DNA from: a bacterium
Lineage (GTDB): Bacteria; Bacillota_I; Bacilli_A; RF39; UBA660
Direction: 5' to 3'
Length of the DNA stretch: 38,171 nt
NCBI GenBank assembly: GCA_014846175.1
Contig: RKAV01000066.1
Coordinates: forward strand, 1 to 38,171
In this document: piece by piece, positions 8,160 through 17,259 of the stretch
Position numbering within the stretch: the first letter of the stretch is position 1
Layout: every line of letters starts with the position of its first letter
Program-made: the position numbers and the translations under genes
Notes under the pieces: model-generated
Database searches by the model: none
The model's input: only the letters and a program-made list of their open reading frames with translations
What the model was told of the DNA's origin: nothing

Positions 8160-8207
8160 ATTAACATCATATCACAATAATAGTTATTGTCAAGTCATGA
8201 TGTTAAT
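8160..8207 (-). promoter_or_regulatory. tRNA-Gln promoter inside a nested inverted repeat
   Basis: On the minus strand TTGACA (8188-8193), a 16-base spacer and TATGAT (8166-8171) preceded by TG form a strong sigma-A promoter starting about 7 bases before the tRNA. The promoter sits inside an 11-bp inverted repeat (ATTAACATCAT at 8160-8170 and its complement at 8197-8207). A second 7-bp inverted repeat (ACAATAA/TTATTGT) lies within the spacer region. Confidence 0.75.
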
Positions 8208-8211
8208 TATT

Positions 8212-8544
8212 TTAATGTTTTCTTCTAGAATTAATCTTATTTAATACTTTTTTATATTCACTATTATATTTCTTAGGAATAGATTGCTCTATATCTAAGC
8301 TATCATCACCATCACCAATAAGCATTAGTAATAATATATCAAAGTTTTTAATACTAAGTTTTGATTATAAAGATTCTTCTAACCGGTCATATTTATATAA
8401 GGCAGACTGCTTTTTTTCTTCCTTTACTTTACTAGAGACCGTATTTGTTACTCCAATATTTGTTTTAAAAACACTTTTAGGATTATTTTGTTTCTTAGGT
8501 ATAGTTTTTTGTATTCTAGATGGTTCAATATTTTTACTTTGCAC
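8212..8544 (-). pseudogene. C-terminal remnant in frame behind two stop codons
   Basis: Directly after the stop of the gene at 8545 the same frame continues for 59 sense codons, meets a second TAA (8365-8367), continues 50 more codons and ends at a third TAA (8212-8214). The encoded text looks like real protein: SRIQKTIPKKQNNPKS, YKYDRLEESL, then IEQSIPKKYNSEYKKVLNKI. Two point stops in an otherwise intact frame suggest recent decay of a longer gene of about 420 codons. TAA ends many genes here, so reassignment is unlikely. Confidence 0.65.
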
Positions 8545-9474
8545 TTAAGGAATACTAGTTGATGGATTTTCACTTGCTACATCATTCTCTTTTGCACAAG
8601 CTTTTTGTATCTTTTCTAAAGGTTTTGTCTCATCAAACCACCCAATCAAATTATCCCAGTTTCCTAAATTATAAAATTTACTTTTCCTTTCAAACTGCAT
8701 TAACAACTGCTTTTTTAATTTATCAGAAAAAATTGTATTTTGCTTCAATTGCTTTATCCCAATATTTAGTAATCCTAGTTTTTCATATATAGCTAGTTTT
8801 ATTAACAAATATTTTTCTTCTTCTAATTTTTCTTTAAAATTTTCCAAAGTATCTAAATCTTTTACAGATATATTATCAACAACTATTTTGTTTCTAATTT
8901 CTAATATTTCTATTGGAAACTCTTGTTTTTTTGTTTTAATTATTTCGTTATACCAATCTGATATTTCCTCTGGACTTTCCTTGATTTCGTTTTCAGTGCG
9001 AATTTTCATTAGCTGACTTTGAATAATATTATCATTTGGGAATCTTGCAGCTATTTCTCTTGCACTCTCATAATTTTCATTTTTCATATAAATTTTTATT
9101 AACCGACTTTGAATAGCAGCATCATTCGGAAATTTTTTTGCTATTTCTATTGTCTTTTCATAGTTCTTATTTTTTGCCATTAACCGATTTTGGAATAGAA
9201 CATTATTTGGAAATTCTCTAGCTATTTGTATTGCTTTTTCATAGTCTCTCTTTTTCATATAAATTGACATTACTTGGCCCTTTATTACTTTGTTATTTGG
9301 ATAATCTTTACCAATAACTAATGCCTCTTCATATTTTTCTTTAAGCATAAGTTTTTTTAGTAATTCACTAGCTTTTTTACTTTTTTGCCATCTGTATAAA
9401 GTTGAATAACTTAAAATCTTGGAAGTTTGAGGATATGGCCCATAACTACAATTATGTGTTGGTTTATTTGCCAT
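8545..9474 (-). CDS. TPR-like repeat protein, probably truncated by nonsense mutation
   Basis: A 309-residue protein with four tandem helix-turn-helix repeats of about 31-34 residues at roughly 42-160. Each reads like YE.AI.IA..FPN...I...L..IY.K.. and the second lacks about three residues. This is TPR-like and suggests a protein-binding scaffold. The rest is charged and helical, with WDNLIGWFDETKPLEK near the end. The ATG at 9474 has no clear ribosome site, and the frame stays open upstream of it, so the start is uncertain. The reading frame continues beyond its stop (see 8212-8544). A fragment of a related gene lies at 10313-10465. It belongs to an accessory patch between tRNA-Gln and valS. 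Confidence 0.6.
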   Translation of the reverse strand: MANKPTHNCSYGPYPQTSKILSYSTLYRWQKSKKASELLKKLMLKEKYEEALVIGKDYPNNKVIKGQVMSIYMKKRDYEKAIQIAREFPNNVLFQNRLMAKNKNYEKTIEIAKKFPNDAAIQSRLIKIYMKNENYESAREIAARFPNDNIIQSQLMKIRTENEIKESPEEISDWYNEIIKTKKQEFPIEILEIRNKIVVDNISVKDLDTLENFKEKLEEEKYLLIKLAIYEKLGLLNIGIKQLKQNTIFSDKLKKQLLMQFERKSKFYNLGNWDNLIGWFDETKPLEKIQKACAKENDVASENPSTSIP

Positions 9475-9587
9475 ACAAATGAATTTATTAATAAAGATAG
9501 AACAAGTATATCTAAAGAAATAGATATATGAAAAGTAATTTGAAATTATTTAAATCTATTTTAGGCATTATTTCACTCCTATAATAT

Positions 9588-10166
9588 TTACTTTGCTTTA
9601 CTTCTTGACTCATATAAATTTTTGGCTTTTTTTAAACCGTTCACTTTGGCAATATTCAAATAATAATCTGCTAATTCATAATTAACATCTGTTCCCTTGC
9701 CATTGAAATAGAAATTAGCACCTAAATCATAAATTGCTGCAATATGACCATTGTCAGCACATTCTTTAATAATTTTGAAAGCTTTATTATAATCTTTTTC
9801 TGTATTACCAAGTCCAAAATAATAATAAGCTCCTAATACGAATTTAGCATAAATTCTTTCTATATCAGATATATTAGGATTATTTATTAATTCAATTATT
9901 CTAGGATAGGCTCTATTCAAAAGTTCTTTTGACTTATCTTTATCTATTTCCAATAATTCTCCTAATCCTAATTCATAAGAAATGCCTAAAGAATAGATAC
10001 ATAATGGATAATTAATTTCAAAACCTCTTTGGTAATAATATAGCGCCTTTTCAAAATTCTGCTCTACTCCATTTTCTTCCAAATCATAACTTCTTCCTAA
10101 TATGTAATAAGAAAAGCCTGTATTTTGATTTTCTAATTTATTTAAGTTAAATTTTATTGTTTCCAT
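9588..10166 (-). CDS. Sel1-like repeat protein
   Basis: The 192-residue protein has Sel1-type (SLR) alpha-alpha repeats: FSYYILGRSYDLEENGVEQNFEKALYYY, CIYSLGISYELGLGELLEI, FVLGAYYYFGLGNTEKDYNKAFKII and AIYDLGANFYFNGKGTDVNYELADYYL. These alpha-solenoid repeats mediate protein contacts. There is no signal peptide or membrane segment. AGGAGA lies 9 bases before the ATG at 10166. It precedes the TPR-like gene with a 113-base gap that holds no clear promoter. Partner and process are unknown. Confidence 0.75.
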   Translation of the reverse strand: METIKFNLNKLENQNTGFSYYILGRSYDLEENGVEQNFEKALYYYQRGFEINYPLCIYSLGISYELGLGELLEIDKDKSKELLNRAYPRIIELINNPNISDIERIYAKFVLGAYYYFGLGNTEKDYNKAFKIIKECADNGHIAAIYDLGANFYFNGKGTDVNYELADYYLNIAKVNGLKKAKNLYESRSKAK

Positions 10167-10184
10167 AAAAGTTGTCTCCTTTTA

Positions 10185-10319
10185 TTATTCATTTAAATTA
10201 ATACTATCAATACTTGTTTCATAAATCCACTCTTTTAAATCAGCATTGTCACCTGTTTCATAGAATCTAATCAGTTTTTCAAAAAAGGTAGGTTGATTTT
10301 CTTGTGATATTGTTATAAT
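10185..10319 (-). pseudogene. Gene remnant, 44 codons without a start
   Basis: The minus strand has an open frame with coding-like text (PTFFEKLIRFYETGDNADLK, then EWIYETSIDSINLNE and TAA), but an in-frame TAA lies just upstream and there is no ATG. It appears to be the 3' end of a lost gene just before the Sel1 gene. It overlaps the end of the next fragment in a different frame. No family was recognised. Confidence 0.4.
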
Positions 10320-10465
10320 TTACAGTATAACACAAAATTTCCTATTGTCCTCATTTCTCTTAAACTTTCTTTTATAAAAATCTTTTGTTCTTTTACTAAA
10401 GGCTCTCCTTCATTAAATCGCACAATCAACTCATCCTAATTTCCTAGATTATAAAATTTACTTTT
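10313..10465 (-). pseudogene. Degenerate copy of the 3' part of the TPR-like gene
   Basis: The minus strand reads KSKFYNLGN, stop, DELIVRFNEGEPLVKEQK, and aligns with KSKFYNLGNWDNLIGWFDETKPLEKIQK near the end of the gene at 8545-9474. The Trp codon TGG has become TAG (10436-10438). Nucleotide similarity over about 70 bases (8617-8690 against 10397-10466) is clear by eye. This is the remnant of a duplicated paralogue. The rest of 10466-10560 holds only a short coding-like stretch (ENIKSLMYKWVLER) and no intact gene. Confidence 0.65.
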
Positions 10466-10560
10466 TTCTTATTATATACTAACCATTCTTAATAACTATC
10501 GTTATCTTTCTAAAACCCACTTATACATTAGACTCTTGATATTTTCTAAATAGCTAGAAT

Positions 10561-13089
10561 CTATTTTTCCAATAATGCTAATTTTTCTTTTTCTTCTTTT
10601 AGTTTTTCTCTATCCATATCAACAATATTTTTAGGAGCTTTTGCTACATAGTTTTCATTAGCAAGTAACTTTTCACGTCTTGCAATAGAAGATTTTAAAG
10701 CAGCAATCTGTGTTTCTTTTAGAACTTTATCAGCTTCTGTTTCCATCTTTTCAAAGAAAATAGTCGCTTTTACTCTCTTAGAAAATACTTTATATGACTT
10801 AATACCAAGCGGTTCTTTAACTAAGCTTTCATCTAACTTTAACATTTTAACTATTAAATCATTATCATCAGTAGTATCAAACATAACTTTCATATCTTTA
10901 GTTATATTATTTTCTGCTTTAACATTTCTAAAACTTCTAATAAATTCTATCTCATCATCAACTACTTCTTCTTCTAATTCAAAAATATATTTCTTACTAT
11001 ACTTAGGATAGTTACTAATCATGATAGATTCTTCTTCTTTAATTGGTAACATTTGATAAATTTCTTCTGTTACATAAGGCATAAATGGATGAAGTAGTTT
11101 TAAAATATTAGTTAAGATATAACATAGTGTTGATTTAGTAGCATCATCATCTAAACTATATTTAGCCATTTCAATATAACTATCACAGAAAGATGTCCAA
11201 ACAAAGTCATAAATAACACTTGATGCATTATTAAACTGATATTTATCCATAAACTTCTTAGTAGTATGAAGCATTTTTTCAAACTTAGTTAGAATCCATT
11301 TATCTTCTGGTTTTAAATTATCAAGTTTAATACTAGTTAAATCACTAATATTAGTTAAAACAAATCTTGAGGCATTCCAAATCTTATTAATATAGTTCCA
11401 AGTAGCTTTAATCTTATCTTCATCAAAACGCATATCAGTACCAGCTGATACATCTGTTGCTAAATAGTATCTTAATGAGTCTGCTCCATACTTTTCAATC
11501 ATATCAAATGGATCTATTCCATTACCTAGACTTTTACTGAATTTTCTTCCTTGTTTATCACGAATTAAACCATGAATTAAACAATCTTCAAATGGTCTTT
11601 GACCTAGTAATTCTTCTCCTTGGAAAGTCATTCTATTAACCCAGAAAGGTATGATATCATATCCTGTTACTAAACAGTTATTAGGATAATATCTCTTTAA
11701 TAGTTCTGTATCTTCTGGCCAACCAAGAGTAGCAAAAGGCCATAATGCACTAGAAAACCAAGTATCTAGGACATCTTCATCTTGAACCCATCCTTCTTCT
11801 TTTGGAGGATTAACGCCAACATAAACCTCATCATTTTTATACCAAGCAGGTATTCTATGACCCCACCATAACTGACGAGAGATACACCAGTCATAAGTAA
11901 TTTCCATCCAGTGGTTCATCGTTTTTTCATATCTTGCTGGTACAAAATGAACTTTTGTTTTATTATTCTTTTGATTAGCAAGAACTTGGTCAGCTAAACC
12001 TCTCATCTTAACAAACCATTGTTTCTTAACCATCGGTTCAATAATAGCATTAGTTCTTTCACTATGTCCTACTTCGTGAGTTATTGGTTCAACTTTTAAT
12101 AATAAATCACTATTTTCTAACTCTTCTATTACTTTCTTACGTGCTTCTTCTCTTGAAAGTCCAACATAATCACTACCACAATTTTCATTCATTGTAGCAT
12201 CATCATTCATAATAACTAGTTTAGTAAGATTATGTCTTAATCCAACCTCATAGTCGTTAGGATCATGAGCAGGTGTTATTTTAACAGCACCAGTTCCTTT
12301 TTCCATATCAGCATGAGGATCTGTTATTACTGGTATTTTTCTATCCACTATTGGTAGTATTACATTCTTACCAACAAAGTCTTTATATCTTTCATCATTT
12401 TCATTAACAGCTACTGCCATATCACCAAATAAAGTCTCTGGTCTAGTAGTTGCTACATCTATATATTTGTCACTATCTTCTAATTTATATTTCAAGTGAT
12501 AAAAAGCACCTTTTTCTTCTTTATAGATAACTTCTTCATTTGATAAAGCTGTTTTTGCTACAGGGTCCCAGTTAATAATCTTCTCACCACGATAGATTAA
12601 TCCTTTATTATAATAATCTACAAAGACTTTCTTAACAGCATCACTAAGTCCTTCATCTAGGGTAAATCTTTCTTTAGAATAATCTAAGGAAATACCAAGT
12701 TTTGCCCATTGACTTCTAATAATTGAGGCATGCTCATCTGTCCATTTAAAGCATTCTTCTAAGAACTTATCACGTCCTACTTCATATTTATTTTGGCCAT
12801 TATCTTTTAGTCTTGCTACTACTTTAGCTTCTGTTGCAATAGCAGCATGATCCATTCCTGGAAGCCATAAACAATCATAACCTTCCATTCTTTTATATCT
12901 AATAATTATATCTTGAAGTGTTACATTCCAAGCATGTCCTAGATGAAGTTTTCCTGTAACATTAGGAGGAGGAAGTACTATACAATATGGTTTTTTAGAC
13001 ATATCTCCACTTTCAAAATAACCTTTCTCCATCCAGTAATTATACTTTTCTTTTTCTACTTCACTATGATTATATTTCTTATCTAACAT
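10561..13089 (-). CDS. valS: Valyl-tRNA synthetase
   Basis: An 842-residue class I synthetase that charges tRNA-Val. PPPNVTGKLHLGHAWN holds the HIGH motif and GRKFSKSLGNGIDP the KMSKS motif. The CP1 editing domain includes DVATTRPETLFGDMAVAV and GTGAVKITPAHDPNDYEVG, and a coiled coil closes the protein, as usual for ValRS. The start is the ATG at 13089 (MLDKKYNH) behind AAAGGATG. The frame is open 28 codons further up, but that region is the T-box leader. A single-gene transcript controlled by the T-box is likely. Confidence 0.97.
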   Translation of the reverse strand: MLDKKYNHSEVEKEKYNYWMEKGYFESGDMSKKPYCIVLPPPNVTGKLHLGHAWNVTLQDIIIRYKRMEGYDCLWLPGMDHAAIATEAKVVARLKDNGQNKYEVGRDKFLEECFKWTDEHASIIRSQWAKLGISLDYSKERFTLDEGLSDAVKKVFVDYYNKGLIYRGEKIINWDPVAKTALSNEEVIYKEEKGAFYHLKYKLEDSDKYIDVATTRPETLFGDMAVAVNENDERYKDFVGKNVILPIVDRKIPVITDPHADMEKGTGAVKITPAHDPNDYEVGLRHNLTKLVIMNDDATMNENCGSDYVGLSREEARKKVIEELENSDLLLKVEPITHEVGHSERTNAIIEPMVKKQWFVKMRGLADQVLANQKNNKTKVHFVPARYEKTMNHWMEITYDWCISRQLWWGHRIPAWYKNDEVYVGVNPPKEEGWVQDEDVLDTWFSSALWPFATLGWPEDTELLKRYYPNNCLVTGYDIIPFWVNRMTFQGEELLGQRPFEDCLIHGLIRDKQGRKFSKSLGNGIDPFDMIEKYGADSLRYYLATDVSAGTDMRFDEDKIKATWNYINKIWNASRFVLTNISDLTSIKLDNLKPEDKWILTKFEKMLHTTKKFMDKYQFNNASSVIYDFVWTSFCDSYIEMAKYSLDDDATKSTLCYILTNILKLLHPFMPYVTEEIYQMLPIKEEESIMISNYPKYSKKYIFELEEEVVDDEIEFIRSFRNVKAENNITKDMKVMFDTTDDNDLIVKMLKLDESLVKEPLGIKSYKVFSKRVKATIFFEKMETEADKVLKETQIAALKSSIARREKLLANENYVAKAPKNIVDMDREKLKEEKEKLALLEK

Positions 13090-13104
13090 AATATCATCCT
13101 TTCT

Positions 13105-13328
13105 AAAAATAAAAACCTCTCTATCCAAAGGACGAGAAGTTCGTGGTACCACCTTAATTCGTATGTTTAACATACCTTATTTATTTAACGGTTCTCCCGG
13201 GATAGCTTACTATTATTTCAGCTATCCTACTCTTGTTGCTACCTTCCATATCTTTTATTGTTAAGTTTCACCTACCCTTAACTCTCTATAAATAAAATAA
13301 TATGTACTCCTCAACAGTCAATGTATTT
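13105..13328 (-). promoter_or_regulatory. T-box riboswitch (Val, GUA specifier) controlling valS
   Basis: The T-box sequence AAGGTGGTACCACG lies at 13142-13155. A terminator stem of AACTTCTC plus GTCC against its complement (13114-13141, one bulged A) is followed by TTTTTATTTTT. A stem III (GATAGCT/AGCTATC) lies upstream. In Stem I, GUUG/CAAC close a specifier loop whose 3' side reads GAA-G-GUA-G, giving GUA (Val) at 13240-13242. The bulge UGGU would pair with an A73 tRNA end, as tRNA-Val has. Uncharged tRNA-Val favours readthrough into valS. Confidence 0.93.
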
Positions 13329-13334
13329 ACATGT

Positions 13335-13363
13335 ATTATAGTATACTGCTTTTAAAATAGCAA
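13335..13363 (-). promoter_or_regulatory. Sigma-A promoter of the valS T-box leader
   Basis: On the minus strand TTGCTA (13358-13363), a 17-base spacer and a perfect TATAAT (13335-13340) lie directly before the T-box leader and next to the end of yneF. Confidence 0.75.
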
Positions 13364-13366
13364 GCA

Positions 13367-13576
13367 TTACATATACTTTTGCATTGATTTCATCATTTGA
13401 TTAACTTGTTTCTGACTTGGTTTTCTTCCCATTTGCATCATCAATGCTTTAATCATTTCTTCATTTATTGGTGGATTCTTCTCCATATATTTCTTAGTAA
13501 CATTTTTTGCTATAAAAAATCCAATTACTGCTCCAATAAGAAGTCCTACTACAATTAATAATATATCATGTAACAT
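13367..13576 (-). CDS. YneF family small membrane protein (UPF0154)
   Basis: A 69-residue protein with an N-terminal membrane helix (DILLIVVGLLIGAVIGFFIA, about 4-23). The conserved tail KKYMEKNPPINEEMIKALMM followed by MGRKPSQKQVNQMMKSM defines YneF/UPF0154 of Bacillota. Its function is unknown. GAGGTG precedes the ATG at 13576. It follows holA by 55 bases and is likely the last gene of the alaS-holA transcript. Confidence 0.9.
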   Translation of the reverse strand: MLHDILLIVVGLLIGAVIGFFIAKNVTKKYMEKNPPINEEMIKALMMQMGRKPSQKQVNQMMKSMQKYM

Positions 13577-13631
13577 GTTTCTTCACCTCGAATTTATTTT
13601 ACTAAATATTTCTTATCTAGACAAGTATTAA

Positions 13632-14576
13632 TTATCCATTAAGAATTAACATTTCCATTGCTATATCTTTATCAGCTTGACCTGTCTTTAATTTTAAATC
13701 TAAATCAGCTAATTCTAAAATAAATCTTTTAATATCTTTAAGAGAACTATATCTACCAAGTTCTAATATTTTCTTAACACGATAAGGATGAACAGCCATT
13801 TCCTTTGCTATATCTTCTTCTTTATAACCTTTATTATTAAGTAGTTTAACTTGATATAAAAGACGGTACTGACTTTCTAATAACCCCATTAAAGGAAGTA
13901 TTTCTATATCATAATTTTTTAATTGATTATATAGTAACAAAGCCTCTTTTTTATTTTGCATCCCTATAGCTTTAATTAAATCAAATGATAACTGATCTTG
14001 TTTTTCTAAAGGTATAGGTAATAAAAAATCTACATCTTGATTTGTTATTTCTTTAGTATCTATCTTATATAGTTTTAACTTATCACATTCTTGAAAAATC
14101 ATATCATAATTATCGTTTACTCGAGAAATTATATTAGGAATTACCCCATTTTCTAGTTTATAACCAGCTAGTTGAGTTTTAATATAACTATCTTTACTAG
14201 GATTAAGTTCCAAAAAAGTCATTTTTTTCTTTAATTCTTTTCCTATTTTTTTTCTATCATCTATTTTATTTACAGTTAGAAAAAATAATGTATTTAAAAT
14301 TTCTTGATCTAAGTATTTTAATAAATGATTAATACTTTTTTCTTCTTCTGTGGAACTACTTCCTAAAAAGGTAGCATGATTAGCTATAACTACTTTTAAG
14401 GGGGTTAAAAATGATACTGTATCTAAGTCTTCTAAAACAGTAGCTAAATCAGTTTCTTCTAAATCATATATAGTAATTGAGGCATCTTTATAACCTTTTT
14501 CGTTAATAATATTAGCTATTTCTTTGTCTATTAGGATATTAGAAGGAGAAAGAAGCAAATAATTATTAGACTTCAT
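13632..14576 (-). CDS. holA: DNA polymerase III delta subunit
   Basis: At 314 residues it has the length and layout of HolA. The N-terminal AAA-like domain (about 1-140) carries SFLTPLKVVIANHATFL and LNTLFFLTVNKIDDRKK; the C-terminal collar domain contains FDLIKAIGMQNKKEALLLYN, LMGLLESQYRLLYQVKLL and the closing ILELADLDLKLKTGQADKD signature. Delta opens the sliding clamp in the clamp-loader complex. GGAG lies 8 bases before the ATG at 14576. It overlaps the end of alaS by 11 bases and is cotranscribed with it. Confidence 0.9.
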   Translation of the reverse strand: MKSNNYLLLSPSNILIDKEIANIINEKGYKDASITIYDLEETDLATVLEDLDTVSFLTPLKVVIANHATFLGSSSTEEEKSINHLLKYLDQEILNTLFFLTVNKIDDRKKIGKELKKKMTFLELNPSKDSYIKTQLAGYKLENGVIPNIISRVNDNYDMIFQECDKLKLYKIDTKEITNQDVDFLLPIPLEKQDQLSFDLIKAIGMQNKKEALLLYNQLKNYDIEILPLMGLLESQYRLLYQVKLLNNKGYKEEDIAKEMAVHPYRVKKILELGRYSSLKDIKRFILELADLDLKLKTGQADKDIAMEMLILNG

Positions 14577-17259
14577 TTATTTGCTCCACTAAAAATTTAT
14601 AGACATTAGCAAGGTTAGCAATTGTTTTACCTCCACCTTGAGCAAAAGTAGCACTACCTCCACCGTTACCATCAGAAATACTAGCTATTTGTTTAATTAA
14701 GTAACCAGCATTTAAGTTAGCTATTTTATTACGACAAATGAAGTTAACACTATTATCTTCTTTTATATTAACTATGAAGATTAAGGAGTTATCAATTTTA
14801 TTTGCTAAAGCATCCATTATTGTTTTTAATATATCTAGTTCTTCATTATTGAAAGTTAAATATAAGAAGTTATTTCCATTGATTTCTTTTAAATCAGTTA
14901 AATATTCATCTATCTTAGTTAAACTTTGTTTTTCTTTTTCTTCTTGGAATTTTCTTTCAAGATTTTTAACTTCATCTTGAACATAAGAAAGTTCATTACG
15001 ATTAAATACTATATCACGATAGCTTTTAGGAACACTATTATCTATAGTAACATCAAAAGTAAGGTTAATTCCTAATCTTTTAGCTTGTTCAAGTATTTCT
15101 TTAGATTTCATTAATAGTTTAACCATTTCATCATTATATGGTTTAATAATTTCAAATAATGTTGTTTCTATTTTCTTATTAGTACATGCTTCAATACGAT
15201 AAGTGTTACTTCCTTTAGATTCAAAAGAGGTAATAGCAAATTTCTTAATATCTTTAGTATTAGCAATATGAGTACCACCACATAATTCCATTGATTTATC
15301 AATCTTAACAACACGTACTGTATCACCATACTTTTCTCCAAATAAAGCCATAGCACCTAATTCTTTAGCTTTATCAAGGGGCATAACTTCGGTTGATGTT
15401 ATTATTCCTCTATTAATCATTTCATTAACCATATCTTCAACTTGATATAATTCTTCATCAAAAATCTTACCTGTATAAGTAAAATCAAAACGAAGTTTAT
15501 TATCATCTACATAACTACCTGCTTGAATAATTTTTGAACTAACAATTGTTTGTAGAGCATATTGTAACATGTGAACACTACTATGATTAGCTTCGATATT
15601 ATGACGGCGTTCTTTATCAATAATTACTTCACAATCATCACCAGTTCTAATTTTACCTGATAATAATTTTATTTTATGAATATGTTGACCATTTGGACCT
15701 TTAAAAACATCTACTACTCTAGCTGTAAAGTTCTTACCAGTAATCATACCTGTATCAGCAACTTGACCTCCACTTTCAGCATAAAAGCAAGTTCTTTTCA
15801 AGGCAATATAACCATCATGATCAAGTTCTTTTTCAAGGTTATCTTTACTAAAAATAGCAAGAACGTTACTTTTTAATCTATATAAACCATATACAAAGGT
15901 AGATGGCTTCTTAAAATCCATTAAAACTTGTTTTTGTTTAGCCATAGAAGTCTTATTACGATTACTTTTCTTAGCTATTTCTCTTTGTTTATTCATATAG
16001 TTAATAAATCCATCTTTATCTACTCTATACCCTTTTTCTATAGCAATCTCTTCTGTTAATTCAAGTGGAAAACCAAAAGTATCATAAAGTTTAAAAGCAT
16101 CATAACCAGAAACTACACCATCAGTTACAGTTGCTAAAATATCATCAAGTTTTCTTATACCTTGTTCAAGTGTTTTTAAGAATAACTTTTCTTCTTCTAG
16201 TATTAAAGCTTCAACTTCAGCTCGTTTTTCATATAATTCTTTATAGAAATCTCCCATAGTTTCACAAACTGTACCAACTAGCTTATAAAGGAATGGTTCA
16301 TTAAATCCTAACTGCTTACCAAATCTTGAGCTTCTTCTTAAAAGTCTTCTTAAAACATAATCTCTTCCTGTATTTCCAAAACTTGCTCCATCTGATAGGG
16401 CAAATGTTATAGCTTTAATATGATCAGCTATTACTTTAAAAGCTGTTTGTCCATTATATAAAATTCCTGACATTTCTTCTATTTTAGCTAGTATTGGGGT
16501 AAATAAATCTGTTTCAAAACTAGAATCTACATCTTGAAAGATTGTACACCATCTCTCAAGGCCTGCCCCAGTATCTATATTTTTATGAGGAAGTTCTTTA
16601 TATTTTTCACGAGGTTTACTTTCTTCTGATTGAAACTGTGAAAAGACATTATTCCAAATTTCAATATATCTTTCTTGTTCATCGTCATTTTTAAACTTTT
16701 CTAAAGCATCATGATTAGGGTCATATTTTTCTCCTCTATCATAGAATATTTCACTATCTGGCCCACAAGGTCCACTACCTATTTCCCAAAAGTTTTCATC
16801 AAGCTTTATTATATGTGAAGAATCCATTCCAAGCTCTACCCATTTATTTAAAGCATCAGCATCATTTGTATAAACTGTTACATAAAGCTTATCTTTAGGA
16901 ATAGCAAACCATTCATCACTTGTTAATAATTCATAAGCAAAAGTAATAGCTTCATTTTTAAAGTAATCACCAATAGAAAAATTACCCATCATTTCAAAAA
17001 ATGTATGATGACGCTTTGTTACCCCTACATTTTCAATATCATTAGTACGAATACACTTTTGAATATTAACAATTCTTCTACTTTCTGGTATAACTGTTCC
17101 ATCAAAATATTTTTTTAAAGGAGTAACACCAGCATTAATCCATAATAAAGAGTTATCATCTCTCGGTATTAAGGGAGCACTCTCTACATATTTATGTCCA
17201 TGTTCTTCAAAATATTTTATCCATAATGTTCTAATCTCATTACTAGTCATCTTTCTCAT
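14566..17259 (-). CDS. alaS: Alanyl-tRNA synthetase
   Basis: An 897-residue class II synthetase. The N-terminal catalytic domain starts MTSNEIR..W..YFEEHGH, with WINAGVTPLKKYFDG and KRHHTFFEMMGNFSIGDYFK. The editing domain keeps all four metal ligands: HSSVH in EANHSSVHMLQYAL and C...H in ELCGGTHIANT. The DHHA1 C-terminal domain ends with GGGSATFAQGGG. I choose the ATG at 17259 because GAAGGAG lies 9 bases before it; ATGs at 17265 and 17250 are also in frame. It overlaps the preceding kinase gene by 17 bases. No T-box precedes it. Confidence 0.96.
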   Translation of the reverse strand: MRKMTSNEIRTLWIKYFEEHGHKYVESAPLIPRDDNSLLWINAGVTPLKKYFDGTVIPESRRIVNIQKCIRTNDIENVGVTKRHHTFFEMMGNFSIGDYFKNEAITFAYELLTSDEWFAIPKDKLYVTVYTNDADALNKWVELGMDSSHIIKLDENFWEIGSGPCGPDSEIFYDRGEKYDPNHDALEKFKNDDEQERYIEIWNNVFSQFQSEESKPREKYKELPHKNIDTGAGLERWCTIFQDVDSSFETDLFTPILAKIEEMSGILYNGQTAFKVIADHIKAITFALSDGASFGNTGRDYVLRRLLRRSSRFGKQLGFNEPFLYKLVGTVCETMGDFYKELYEKRAEVEALILEEEKLFLKTLEQGIRKLDDILATVTDGVVSGYDAFKLYDTFGFPLELTEEIAIEKGYRVDKDGFINYMNKQREIAKKSNRNKTSMAKQKQVLMDFKKPSTFVYGLYRLKSNVLAIFSKDNLEKELDHDGYIALKRTCFYAESGGQVADTGMITGKNFTARVVDVFKGPNGQHIHKIKLLSGKIRTGDDCEVIIDKERRHNIEANHSSVHMLQYALQTIVSSKIIQAGSYVDDNKLRFDFTYTGKIFDEELYQVEDMVNEMINRGIITSTEVMPLDKAKELGAMALFGEKYGDTVRVVKIDKSMELCGGTHIANTKDIKKFAITSFESKGSNTYRIEACTNKKIETTLFEIIKPYNDEMVKLLMKSKEILEQAKRLGINLTFDVTIDNSVPKSYRDIVFNRNELSYVQDEVKNLERKFQEEKEKQSLTKIDEYLTDLKEINGNNFLYLTFNNEELDILKTIMDALANKIDNSLIFIVNIKEDNSVNFICRNKIANLNAGYLIKQIASISDGNGGGSATFAQGGGKTIANLANVYKFLVEQINEV

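Noticed and set aside
8365..8547. Recoding of TAA as a sense codon
   Set aside because: TAA ends most genes in the window, and no special structure is seen after the two internal TAA codons; decay is simpler.
13090..13173. Longer N-terminus of ValRS
   Set aside because: The 28 extra codons translate the T-box and its terminator; the ATG at 13089 has a proper ribosome site.
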